A DNA stretch of 64,000 nucleotides, from NCBI GenBank assembly GCA_036558125.1, contig DATBGE010000036.1:1-64000 (forward strand). Direction: 5' to 3'. The notes beneath the pieces are model-generated. The model was not told where the DNA came from. It was given only the letters and a program-made list of their open reading frames with translations, and made no database searches. Positions within the stretch are counted from its first letter, which is position 1. Each line of letters begins with the position of its first letter. Of this stretch, positions 16,055-24,625 are shown one piece after another. The DNA is from DATBGE01 sp036558125 (lineage in GTDB: Bacteria; Gemmatimonadota; Gemmatimonadetes; Gemmatimonadales; GWC2-71-9). A program made the position numbers and the translations under genes.

Positions 16055-17612
16055 GAATCCGCACCTCGTAACCGCCATCCTCGAACTTCTTCACCAGCGG
16101 GAACCGGTCGAACAGCGCCTGATACTCGGCGACTTCCTGGGGATAACGCTTCGGGTCCCGGAAATAGCGGGAATACATGCCCTGGCTGAAGACCAGGTAT
16201 TGGTAGCCCTTGACCGAATACCACTGGGGCGGATGCTCGGTCATCCGGAGCGTGGTGTCGACCTGGAATTCGTCGGGGCGCACAAAGGGCGAGTAAGACT
16301 CGATCATCACCCGACTGCCCTTGGGAATGTTGTCCTCAATCCACACCCGCGCCGTTTCCCTGCTGTCCACCCGGCCCAGTCTCAGGTCGAATTCGATCGC
16401 CTCCTTGAGTGGCACAGCGAGCGAAACCAGGGTGAGCAGGGCCAACCCTGTCCCCGCCCACGCGCGGCGAGCGGACCGGTCGGCATGGCGGACCCGGTCC
16501 GCCATCTCTACGATCAACCACGCGCCGAGCAGGAAGAGGAAGGCAGTTATCGGGAGGAAGGTGCGGCTGTTGCGGACCTGGAAGCAGGAAATGAACACAT
16601 AGTACGCCACGACGAAGACGCCAATGAGAACGATCCGGTCGAGCTTGCGGAGGAGGGCCCAGATCAGCGCCAGCACGCCGAGGAGCATGAGCGGCCCCTC
16701 ATATCGCGCGGCGTACTCCAGGTACCAGAGCGGTGCCATCCCTTCCAGCCCCTCGTGGCCGCTGGCATAATGATACGCCTCGGAGCCCGCCCCCAGCAGG
16801 AAATTCACCGGATCGAGAATGGCGAATGGGGTGAAGAGGAAAAACCCGACGGGCATCGCCAGGAAGCACTGGGTGAGGAAGCCGAGCGGCTTGAGGCGAC
16901 GCCCGGAGCTGAGCCAGTGCGCGGCGACGGGCATGATCGCCACGACGGCACCGGGATATTTGCAGCTCACCGCGACACCGGTCAGGAAGCCGGCCAGGAG
17001 GTAATCACGCCGGCGGCCCAGGTCGTAGATCCCGAGACAATACCAACCGACGCCCAACAGCGCGGTCCCCAGGAACGCGTTCGTTTCGATGTAGTGGCTT
17101 TGGGTGACGTTGACCGGAGAGACAGCCATGGCGAGTGCGGCGAGCAGAGCGGGCTCGGAGCGGCCGAAGAGTCTCTTGCCCAGAAGCCAAGTGAGCATCA
17201 CTCCGAGCACGCCTACTACCACGGTGAGCGAGCGCCCCATGACCACCGCACCAGGTGCGCCGATGTACCCCACACCCATCGTCAGCCGCTGCGGCGCGGG
17301 GATATCCGTTGGCGATGAGTATACGCCCCGACTCTTTTCAACCGCGTAGTATGGGATGTACAGCAGCGCGTTGGCGTAGATGAGGAGCGTCGGCTTCCTG
17401 AAATAGTGCGGATTCAGGTCCCCGGTCTTCAGGATGTTCTGGGCGATTTCGATCTTGTTGGGCTCGTCCGGGTGATAGAGATAGGGAAGCCCGAAGTCGA
17501 GAGCCCAGACTCGAAGGGTCAGCGCAATAACCAGGATGCCCGCGAGCAGACTCAGCTCGGCCCGACCCGCGGGCCACACCTCCGGCCGGGACACTCTCAG
17601 TGAAGCAGTCAT
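16038..17612 (-). CDS. GT39-type (ArnT/PMT-like) membrane glycosyltransferase
   Basis: 524 residues with about eleven membrane helices. The first extracytoplasmic loop carries the acidic GT-C signature (LYHPDEPNKIE), expected to be catalytic. Enzymes of this type use polyprenyl-phosphate sugars to glycosylate lipids or proteins outside the membrane. The C-terminal third is a soluble domain. First gene of the overlapping four-gene operon ending at 13177, whose second product probably makes its donor. Divergent from fdhD. Confidence 0.85.
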   Translation of the reverse strand: MTASLRVSRPEVWPAGRAELSLLAGILVIALTLRVWALDFGLPYLYHPDEPNKIEIAQNILKTGDLNPHYFRKPTLLIYANALLYIPYYAVEKSRGVYSSPTDIPAPQRLTMGVGYIGAPGAVVMGRSLTVVVGVLGVMLTWLLGKRLFGRSEPALLAALAMAVSPVNVTQSHYIETNAFLGTALLGVGWYCLGIYDLGRRRDYLLAGFLTGVAVSCKYPGAVVAIMPVAAHWLSSGRRLKPLGFLTQCFLAMPVGFFLFTPFAILDPVNFLLGAGSEAYHYASGHEGLEGMAPLWYLEYAARYEGPLMLLGVLALIWALLRKLDRIVLIGVFVVAYYVFISCFQVRNSRTFLPITAFLFLLGAWLIVEMADRVRHADRSARRAWAGTGLALLTLVSLAVPLKEAIEFDLRLGRVDSRETARVWIEDNIPKGSRVMIESYSPFVRPDEFQVDTTLRMTEHPPQWYSVKGYQYLVFSQGMYSRYFRDPKRYPQEVAEYQALFDRFPLVKKFEDGGYEVRIHEVVQ

Positions 17613-17706
17613 GAACGCCGCATTAGGGGTTTAAGACGGTTAGAATGTAAACTGTATGCTGTGAAGTTGAGCGCCGGACAGCAACCCGCCGGCGATGAGG
17701 AACTCC

Positions 17707-18552
17707 ATGGATCTCAAACAGATGCAGGACCCGCTGGGCTTGCTACGGCTGGGCTACGCCAAGCCGCTGCTCGAGCTTCAGGTGCGGCGCTGGCGGGACG
17801 GACGGGTTGAGGAACGCACCGAGCCGGTGGTGGAGGAGACACCGGTGGCGGTGGTGTACAACGGCGTGCCGCACGTGGTCATGATGGCAACCCCGAGCGA
17901 CCTCGAAGACTTCGTCCTGGGATTCAGCCTTACCGAAGAATTGATCCGCACTCCGGCTGATCTGCTTTCGCTGGAGATCGTGCGCTACAGCCAGGGAATC
18001 GAGATCCAGGCCACAGTGAGCCCCGAGTGTGACGTGGTCATCGCGGGGCGCACCCGTAAGCTCACCGGACGCACCGGATGCGGCATCTGTGGCAGCGACA
18101 GCATCGCCGTGGTGCTGAAGGAACCTCGTGCGGTTCCGGCGGGAACCCGGATCCAGCCGGCTGCGATTCAGGCGGCGCTCGAAGCGCTGACCGAACGGCA
18201 GACTCTGAATGCGGCTACCGGTGCGGTGCACGCCGCGGCCTGGGCATCCGCGAATGGCTCGATCGAGCTGGTCCGGGAAGACGTGGGCCGCCACAATGCC
18301 CTCGACAAGCTCATCGGCGCCGCCGTGAAGAGCGGTCTTGATCCAGCGACTGGCTTCGTGCTGGTCACCAGTCGCGCGAGCTTCGAGATGGTTCAGAAGG
18401 CGATGATCCTGGGTGCGCCGCTCCTCGCCGCGATTTCGGGACCTACCGGGCTCGCGGTACGGGTAGCGGAACAGTCAGGGATGACGCTGGTAGGATTTGC
18501 GCGGAAGGACAAACTGACGGTGTACACCCACCCCGACCGGGTGGCGACCTAA
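17707..18552 (+). CDS. fdhD: Formate dehydrogenase accessory sulfurtransferase FdhD
   Basis: 281 residues from the ATG at 17707, which has GAGGAA upstream; an ATG at 17695 is less well placed. FdhD carries sulfur from a cysteine desulfurase to the molybdenum/tungsten bis-guanine-dinucleotide cofactor of formate dehydrogenases, which is needed for activity. The conserved sulfur-carrying GCGICG loop is near residue 120 and the REDVGRHNALDK motif near residue 190. It converges on the formate dehydrogenase genes and its TAA overlaps the last gene's TAG (CTAA), so it serves the neighbouring enzyme but is transcribed separately. Confidence 0.95.
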   Translation: MDLKQMQDPLGLLRLGYAKPLLELQVRRWRDGRVEERTEPVVEETPVAVVYNGVPHVVMMATPSDLEDFVLGFSLTEELIRTPADLLSLEIVRYSQGIEIQATVSPECDVVIAGRTRKLTGRTGCGICGSDSIAVVLKEPRAVPAGTRIQPAAIQAALEALTERQTLNAATGAVHAAAWASANGSIELVREDVGRHNALDKLIGAAVKSGLDPATGFVLVTSRASFEMVQKAMILGAPLLAAISGPTGLAVRVAEQSGMTLVGFARKDKLTVYTHPDRVAT

Positions 18553-19517
18553 CCTCGTGGCACTCCCTCGGCCTGGCGCACCGGGCCGCGATTCTGCACG
18601 TACTTCCAGCCGAATCTCCCCTTGATACAGAGGTTGCCGCGGGTCACATCGTGGTCCAGCGGGGAAGTGACCTTCACGATCTCGTTGTCCTGCACGTGGA
18701 GCTCGAGGTTGCAGCCGACTCCGCAGTAAGGACAGATCGTCTGGGTGACGGTCTGTTTGGACTCGTCCCAGGTGCCCGCCTGGCGATGGTCATGCTCCGA
18801 CTTGAACATCAGGGCGCCGGTCGGACAGACCGCGATGCAGTTGCCACAGTAGACGCACGCCGAATCCGGAAGGGTGACCGCGAATTCAGTCGAGATACGG
18901 GCATCGAAGCCGCGGCCTGCCACGGTCAGCGCGTAGGTGTTCTGATAATCCTTGCCGCAGGCCTCGACACACTTGTAGCAAAGGATGCACTTGCCGTAGT
19001 CCCGGATGTAGAGCTCGTTGTCGACTTTCGTCGGCTGGGCAACGGTCGCACGATAGGACGGATCGGGTGGGGTATGATGGCCCGGCTGGAGACTGTCGCG
19101 CAGCCCGGCGGGCGAGGGCGGAGCCGCCGGGCCGTAACGCTCCCGGTCGGCGTGGTACTCGTCTTCCCAGCGCGCGGCATCCGGCGTGGTACTCAGGTCT
19201 ACCGACGACGAGAGGAATTCCAGCACCATCTTCCGGCTGTGCCGCACCCGTTCGGTGTTGGTGCGGACCACCATTCCCGGTTCCACCTTCCGGGAGCAGG
19301 AAGGCACCAGCACCCGCGAGCCTTCGACCTCGACTACGCACACCCGGCAGACGTTGACCGGGTGCAGGGTTTCGAGATAGCAGAGCGTCGGGATTTCCTT
19401 GTCGCGCTGGCGGCATGCCTCGTAGATCGTGGTCCCTTCCGGCACCTGCACCGTCTCGTCATCGATCTTGAGCTCGACGGTACGACGCAAGGGCTCGAGC
19501 TGGACAAGCGGGGTCAT
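18549..19517 (-). CDS. Split formate dehydrogenase alpha subunit, iron-sulfur part (ferredoxin-like plus Mo-proximal 4Fe-4S domain)
   Basis: 322 residues. A [2Fe-2S] domain has Cys46, 57, 60 and 74. Two [4Fe-4S] ferredoxin motifs have Cys177/180/183/187 and Cys221/224/227/231. The C-terminal 'Fe4S4-molybdopterin' segment has Cys262/265/269/297 (CPYCGVGC, GNLCIKGRFGW). This is exactly the N-terminal third of NAD-linked FdhF/FdsA chains, and it stops where the catalytic domain should continue. The catalytic part is a separate gene upstream (21417-23354). The His-Cys cluster site seen in FdsA/NuoG is absent. Its ATG overlaps the NuoEF-like stop (ATGA). It should carry electrons between the catalytic subunit and the NADH-binding subunit. 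Confidence 0.88.
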   Translation of the reverse strand: MTPLVQLEPLRRTVELKIDDETVQVPEGTTIYEACRQRDKEIPTLCYLETLHPVNVCRVCVVEVEGSRVLVPSCSRKVEPGMVVRTNTERVRHSRKMVLEFLSSSVDLSTTPDAARWEDEYHADRERYGPAAPPSPAGLRDSLQPGHHTPPDPSYRATVAQPTKVDNELYIRDYGKCILCYKCVEACGKDYQNTYALTVAGRGFDARISTEFAVTLPDSACVYCGNCIAVCPTGALMFKSEHDHRQAGTWDESKQTVTQTICPYCGVGCNLELHVQDNEIVKVTSPLDHDVTRGNLCIKGRFGWKYVQNRGPVRQAEGVPRG

Positions 19518-21397
19518 CGGGTAGATCCGTTGAAGAGGTGCAGGCGTTTGACCGCCGACTCGACTGCGCTGTAGGCGGTCTGGCCCAGGCCGCAGATGGA
19601 CGCGTCCTTCATCGCGACACCGATTTCCTCCAGCAAGGCCAGCTCACCCGCGGTTCCACCGCGCGTCTTGGCTGACTTGAGCCGATAGAGTGCTTCCTCC
19701 TGACGGACCGTGCCCACCCGGCATGGCACGCACTGGCCGCAGGACTCGTCCCGGAAGAAGGCGGCGAGCCGCAGGATGATGTCCATCAAGTCGATCGTGT
19801 CATCGAACACCATGATGACGCCCGAGCCCAGGGTCGCCTGCGCGGCACGGACTCCTTCGAACGTCAGCGGCATGTCCAGCTCATCCGGGCGCACGAAGAC
19901 CCCGGCGGCGCCGCCCAGTAGAATCGCCTGGAGCTTGCGCCCGCCCGCAACACCACCGGCCATGTCCAGCAGCTGCCTCAGGGTCGCCCCGAAGGGGACC
20001 TCGTAGGTTCCGGGCCGAGTCACGTTGCCCGAGAGGCAGAAGAGGCGCGGCCCGGCCGAGCCTTCGGTGCCGATCCTGGCATACGCGGGCCCGCCGATGC
20101 GCAGGATCTCGAGCACGTTGACCAGGGTTTCGACGTTGTTGATGACCGTGGGCTTCCGGAACACGCCGGACTGGACCGGGAACGGGGGCTTGTTCCGTGG
20201 CTCGCCGCGAAATCCTTCGATCGAGTTGAAGATCGCGGTCTCTTCCCCGCAGATATACGCGCCGCCGCCTTTGCGGATTTCGATATCGAAGTGGAAGCCG
20301 TGGCCCAGGATATCCTCTCCGAGCAGCCCGCGAGCGCGCGCCGTATCGATGGCATTCATCAGGCGCTCATGCGCCAGCGGATATTCACCGCGAAGGTAGA
20401 TGAAGCCTTCCTCGCAGCCTGTCGCGTAGGCCGCGATGGTCATCGCCTCGACCAGCCCGAAGGGATCTCCTTCCATGAGTGCCCGGTCCTTGAAGGTACC
20501 GGGCTCCGACTCGTCCGCGTTGCAGATCAGGTAGTGAGGCCGGACCGGTTGGCGCGCCACGGCGTCCCATTTCCGCCCGGTGGGGAACGCGGCACCTCCC
20601 CGCCCCATCAGCTTCGCGTCGGTGACTTCGCGGATTACCGCTTCGGGGCCCAGCTCGATCGCCCGCCGCAGCGCCTGGTAACCGCCATTCGCGCGATACT
20701 CGTCCAGGCTCGTGGGATCGGTCGAGTCGACCCGGCGGAGCAACCGCAGATTTGCGCCACCGGCTTGGGGGACTTTGGGATGGGGAGCGGTCGTCGGCTT
20801 GAGGTCACCCGACAAGACTTTCCTGACCGAAGCCGCCGTGACCGCTCCGAACAACCGGTCTACCGGGTTCTCTCCCGCGATCTGCAGCAGCGCCGCCGGC
20901 GCCTGATCGCACAGGCCGAGGCAGGGACTGCGGAGCCATACGGCGCCGTGGTCGGGAATCACGTGGTGATCTCCCTCCGGCCCGTGGTGATACGCGGGCC
21001 CGACCGTCCGCTCCAGCTCGGCGCACAATTCGGCCGCGCCTTTGCAGCGACATCCGATATCGTCACAGACGTGCAGTACCCGGCGAGGACGCGGCACGGT
21101 GGAGAGCAAAGCGTAGAACGTCGCAACGCCGTAGGCGTCCGCGGGCGGAATCGTCAGCCGCTCGCAGATGTAGTTCAGCGCGCCCTCGCTGATCCAACCC
21201 ACGCGAGACTGCACTGCCTGGAGTGTGGGCAGCAGGAGATGCCGCTGGCCTCGAGCCGCGTGGCCGCCAGCCGCTGTATGGGCATCCCGCTTCTGTCGCT
21301 CCCCACCCTCCCAACCGGAAGTGGGCTGACCGAGAAACGCGTCAACCGCCTCGCGCTCTTCGTCGGTTGGGTCGGCCTGCAGGAGATGGATATCCAC
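19514..21397 (-). CDS. Formate dehydrogenase beta subunit, NuoE-NuoF fusion
   Basis: About 627 residues. The N-terminal part (to about 190) is a thioredoxin-like [2Fe-2S] NuoE/FdsG domain with cysteines in CDDIGCRCKG and CLGLCD. The rest is NuoF/FdsB: the NAD/FMN-binding glycine-rich segments GRGGAAFPTGRKW and GGGAYICGEET, then the C-terminal [4Fe-4S] site CGQCVPCRVG. It oxidises or reduces NAD via FMN. The fusion resembles FDH1B of methylotrophs. The start is uncertain: the GTG at 21395-21397 begins 20 bases after the upstream stop, while an in-frame start at 21478 would overlap that gene by 62 bases. Neither has a clear ribosome binding site. Confidence 0.9.
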   Translation of the reverse strand: MDIHLLQADPTDEEREAVDAFLGQPTSGWEGGERQKRDAHTAAGGHAARGQRHLLLPTLQAVQSRVGWISEGALNYICERLTIPPADAYGVATFYALLSTVPRPRRVLHVCDDIGCRCKGAAELCAELERTVGPAYHHGPEGDHHVIPDHGAVWLRSPCLGLCDQAPAALLQIAGENPVDRLFGAVTAASVRKVLSGDLKPTTAPHPKVPQAGGANLRLLRRVDSTDPTSLDEYRANGGYQALRRAIELGPEAVIREVTDAKLMGRGGAAFPTGRKWDAVARQPVRPHYLICNADESEPGTFKDRALMEGDPFGLVEAMTIAAYATGCEEGFIYLRGEYPLAHERLMNAIDTARARGLLGEDILGHGFHFDIEIRKGGGAYICGEETAIFNSIEGFRGEPRNKPPFPVQSGVFRKPTVINNVETLVNVLEILRIGGPAYARIGTEGSAGPRLFCLSGNVTRPGTYEVPFGATLRQLLDMAGGVAGGRKLQAILLGGAAGVFVRPDELDMPLTFEGVRAAQATLGSGVIMVFDDTIDLMDIILRLAAFFRDESCGQCVPCRVGTVRQEEALYRLKSAKTRGGTAGELALLEEIGVAMKDASICGLGQTAYSAVESAVKRLHLFNGSTR

Positions 21398-21416
21398 TGG
21401 GATTTCGGGAGAGGAA

Positions 21417-23354
21417 TCAGGACTGGGGAGAGCGTTTGACGGCCGGGCGATCCGCCCCCGCCCGCACCGGCACGACACTGATGGCGCAGGCCTTGAACTC
21501 GGCGGTGCCGGACTTGGGGTCGGTGTAGTCCACCGTGAGAACGTTGGTCTTTACCAGATCCTGGAAGTGCAGGGTCATGAAGCAGAGGCCTTTGCGCAGC
21601 GACCGGTCGATCCGCACCGGCGCCACCACGCTGCCGCGCCGCGAGGAGACCCGCACCGGATCTCCGTCCAGCAAGCGCAGCTCTTCGGCATCCTCGGGGG
21701 ACATGTCCAGCGTCTCACCTCTTCGCAGCGGCGAGGAGTACCCGCCGGTCTGCACCCCGGTGTTGTACGAATCCAACCGGCGACCGGTCGTGAGCAGGAA
21801 CGGATACTCGTCGTCCGGTTGCTCGAGCGGCGGATCGTGCTCCACTACCGAGAACGGCGCCGGGGTTCCCTCGATCGGTTCCTTCCAGAGCCGGCTGTGA
21901 AGGAACAGCTCCCCGGGGTGATTTTCGTCGTAACAGGGCCAGTGCAACCCGCCTTCCTTCTCCAGGCGGGCATAGCTCATCCCCGCGAAGATCGGCGCCA
22001 GCGACCGCACTTCGTTCCAGACCGTCTCGGCTACCGGCGGGCCCAGATCAACGCCCAGACGCTTTCCGATCTCGGTGATGATCCACATGTCATCGCGGGC
22101 ACCACCGGGTGGCTCCAGCGCTTTCCGCAGACGCTGCACCCGGCGCTCGCTGTTGGTGACGGTTCCCTCGGCCTCGCACCAGCTCGACGAGGCCGGCAGG
22201 ACCACGTGAGCCAGCTCGGCGGTGCGGGTGAGGAAGATGTCCTGCACCACCAGATGATCGAGACTCTTCAGGACGTGCTCGGCGCGATTCTGGTCCGCTT
22301 CGGACTGGGCCGGGTTTTCGCCGATGACGTAGAGCGAGCGCATCTCGCCCTCCTCCATCGCCTCGAACATCTGCGTCATGTGCATCCCATACTCAGGCTT
22401 GAGCGAGACTCCCCAGGCCGTTTCGAACTTCTGCCGGATGGCAGGTTCCCTGGTCCAATCCTGGAAACCGACGAGGCGGTTGGGAATGGCGCCCATGTCG
22501 CCGCCACCCTGCACGTTGTTCTGGCCGCGCAGCGGATTCACTCCCGAGCCGTACCGGCCCACGTGGCCGGTGAGGAGGGAGAGGTTGATCAGTGAGAGGA
22601 CGTTGTCAACGGCGTTGTGGTGCTCGGTGATACCCAGAGTCCAGCAGATGACGGCCCGGTCGGCTCGCGCGTACGCGTGCGCGGCGCGCTGGATGACGTC
22701 GGCCGGAACGCCGGTTTCCTGTTCCGCATACTTCAGCGTGTAGCGCTCGACCGCCTCACGATAGTCCTCGAAACCGGTCGTCGCCCGCCGGATGAACGCT
22801 TCGTTGGCGAGGCCGGCGTGGATGATCTCCCGGGCCATTGCATTGGACAGCGCAATGTCGGAGCCGACGTTCAGTCCGAGCCATTCATCGGCCCACTGCG
22901 CGGAGCTGGTACGCCGGGGATCCATGGCGTACATCCGGGCGCCGCGGTGAATCGCCTTCAGGACGTGATGGAAGAAAATCGGGTGATTCTCCCGGGCGTT
23001 CGCTCCCCAGAGGAAGATGACGTCCGTCTCTTCCACTTCACGGTAGGAGCTGGTTCCCCCACCGGCACCGAATACCGTCGCCAGACCGACGACGCTAGGA
23101 GCGTGTCAGGTCCGGTTGCAGCTGTCGATGTTATGGGTCCCGAATCCCACCCGCGCCAGCTTCTGGGCCAGGAAATTCATTTCGTTGCTGGCCTTCGAGC
23201 AGCTGAACGTGCCGATGGCGTCGCCGCCATGCTTGGCGCGCACGGTGCGGAACCCCTCGGCCGCGAAGTTGAGGGCCTCATCCCACGTAGCAGGACGCAG
23301 GCCGCCGTTATCTCGGATCAGGGGTTGGGTGAGTCGGGTGAACTTCATTGCCAT
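21417..23354 (-). CDS. fdhF: Formate dehydrogenase catalytic subunit, selenocysteine-containing, lacking its N-terminal iron-sulfur domains
   Basis: 645 residues counting selenocysteine at codon 83, read through the in-frame TGA at 23106-23108. The context is SCNRT-Sec-HAPSVVGLA, the active-site Sec/Cys-His of formate dehydrogenases, and a bacterial SECIS hairpin starts 11 bases after the TGA. Residues about 10-500 form the molybdopterin oxidoreductase domain and about 515-640 the dinucleotide-binding domain (RLLDGDPVRVSSRRG). It begins at MAMKFTRLTQPLIR, the point that directly follows GRFGW in normal chains, so the proximal [4Fe-4S] ligands are on another polypeptide. The start at 23352-23354 has weak GAGAG upstream. 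It oxidises formate to CO2, or runs in reverse. Confidence 0.92.
23076..23108 (-). promoter_or_regulatory. SECIS element and selenocysteine TGA codon
   Basis: On the minus strand the TGA (23106-23108) is followed by an 11-base spacer. A 7-bp stem follows (CGTCGTC at 23088-23094 with GGCGACG at 23076-23082, one G-U pair), capped by the loop GGTCT (23083-23087). The 11-base spacing and GGTCT loop match what I recall of the Escherichia coli fdhF SECIS recognised by SelB. Confidence 0.9.
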
Positions 23355-23430
23355 GAGGACTCTCTCGAAATGGTGAAGCCGCAACCGGGAGACGTTCGGT
23401 TGTCATCTTGAAGCTACATCGAAAATGGTA

Positions 23431-23440
23431 TTCCAGAATA
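23431..23440. promoter_or_regulatory. Possible LysR-type operator upstream of the formate dehydrogenase genes
   Basis: Short dyad ATTC-CA-GAAT in an AT-richer patch about 77 bases before the catalytic-subunit start and downstream of the LysR gene. LysR regulators bind T-N11-A type dyads; the match is suggestive only. Confidence 0.3.
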
Positions 23441-23501
23441 GAGGGGAGAGAACAACATAGAGGCCCGCAATCGGCCAATAGGCTCAACCGATGGAGCGCG
23501 C

Positions 23502-24431
23502 CTAAGTGCGCTCTGGAACGAGGGTTTTGGCTTGTTCCAATGTCGCAGCGACGTCCAGCGTAGTGCAGAGTCGGGCCAGTTCGCGAGCCGAGGGGGTCAG
23601 GGGTTCCCGATCCGGGATTACCAGGCCAACCGTGTGGGTCGCCTTGGCGCGTTCGATTGGAATGGCGCGCAGGCCCTCTGGCTCCCCGAAGAGATAAAGG
23701 AAGGTTTGTGACAGGACGCTCGAGTACGCCAACGAGCGCAGGTGCGACCAGAGTGTGAGGACCGAGTTGGTCTCAATCGCAGGGTGCACCTCGGCGTCGG
23801 CAGTCCGGAAATGGGAATCGAGAATCCGCCGATTCTGCATATCCGGTGTGAGCAGGCACAGCGGAACCGTCGCGGCTTCCGCCCACGATATACTGTCCCG
23901 GAGGGCCAGCGGGCCGTCCGCCGGAGTGAAGAGAAAATAGCTCTCCCGGTAAAGCGGAAGGGTCCGCACGTTGGAGAGCGGCTCGTTATCGAGATAGGTA
24001 ATCCCGACATCGAGTGTGAAGTCGTCGAGCCCCCGCTGGATCTCGATTGAGGCAAGCGACCACACGGTGATCGTCACGTGTGGGTGCTGGCGGGAGAACG
24101 GCAGGGTGAGGAGCGACACCATCGGCAGTGCCGTGGGGATCGCTCCAATGTGCAGCCGCCCGCGGAGCCCTCCCCGTAATTCGCTTGCTTCCTGTTCCAG
24201 GCTCTCGCAGTCGGCGAGGATCCGGCGGGCCCATTCCAGCACCCGCTCACCCTCGGGCGTCAGTCCTTCGAATCGTTGCCCCCGCCTCACGATCAGCAAT
24301 CCGAGCTCTTCTTCGAGCTGTTTGATGCCGGCTGAGAGAGTGGGCTGGGTCACCGCACACGCAGTCGCGGCGCGTGCGAAGTGCTTCTCGTGGGCCAGTG
24401 CGGTGAGGTAGCGCAGGTTGCGGAGCAACAT
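23502..24431 (-). CDS. LysR-family transcriptional regulator
   Basis: 309 residues. The N-terminal winged helix (about 1-60; HFARAATACAVTQPTLSAGIKQLEEELG) is typical, followed by an effector-binding periplasmic-protein-like domain (about 90-295). It lies immediately upstream of, and on the same strand as, the formate dehydrogenase genes, and LysR regulators are frequent in NAD-linked formate dehydrogenase clusters. It is therefore likely to control that operon in response to formate or a related signal (inference). It is divergent from the cyclic glucan synthase gene. Confidence 0.92.
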   Translation of the reverse strand: MLLRNLRYLTALAHEKHFARAATACAVTQPTLSAGIKQLEEELGLLIVRRGQRFEGLTPEGERVLEWARRILADCESLEQEASELRGGLRGRLHIGAIPTALPMVSLLTLPFSRQHPHVTITVWSLASIEIQRGLDDFTLDVGITYLDNEPLSNVRTLPLYRESYFLFTPADGPLALRDSISWAEAATVPLCLLTPDMQNRRILDSHFRTADAEVHPAIETNSVLTLWSHLRSLAYSSVLSQTFLYLFGEPEGLRAIPIERAKATHTVGLVIPDREPLTPSARELARLCTTLDVAATLEQAKTLVPERT

Positions 24432-24514
24432 GAAGGAAAAGCTACCCAGCCGGTACAGGGTCCGACAGCCCGCGCGCCCCGCGACCGCCGCTGATTGGGG
24501 TTATGATTGAACAG

Positions 24515-24558
24515 GCCGTCGCCCAGACGACGGCATGACCGGAGCCGCATGGCGGCTC
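24515..24558 (+). other. Two tandem perfect hairpins in the leader of the glucan synthase gene
   Basis: GCCGTCG (24515-24521) pairs with CGACGGC (24528-24534) around a 6-base loop, and GAGCCGC (24542-24548) pairs with GCGGCTC (24552-24558) around ATG. They lie between the divergent LysR and glucan synthase genes, about 70-110 bases before the latter. I do not recognise a known riboswitch. Confidence 0.45.
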
Positions 24559-24625
24559 GTGGAGGTATAGATCGTAACGATGAAGACGTCGCGCCCGCCG
24601 TACGCGCGCGCCGGCATTGCTGGTC

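Noticed and set aside
23101..23110. Stop codon in the middle of the formate dehydrogenase gene as a sign of a pseudogene or two separate proteins
   Set aside because: Both sides align in frame to one catalytic domain, the TGA is at the Sec/Cys active-site position, and a SECIS hairpin follows.
24534..24569. Eleven-codon leader peptide frame upstream of the glucan synthase gene
   Set aside because: No ribosome binding site, no regulatory codon run, and it overlaps the hairpins; too short to support.
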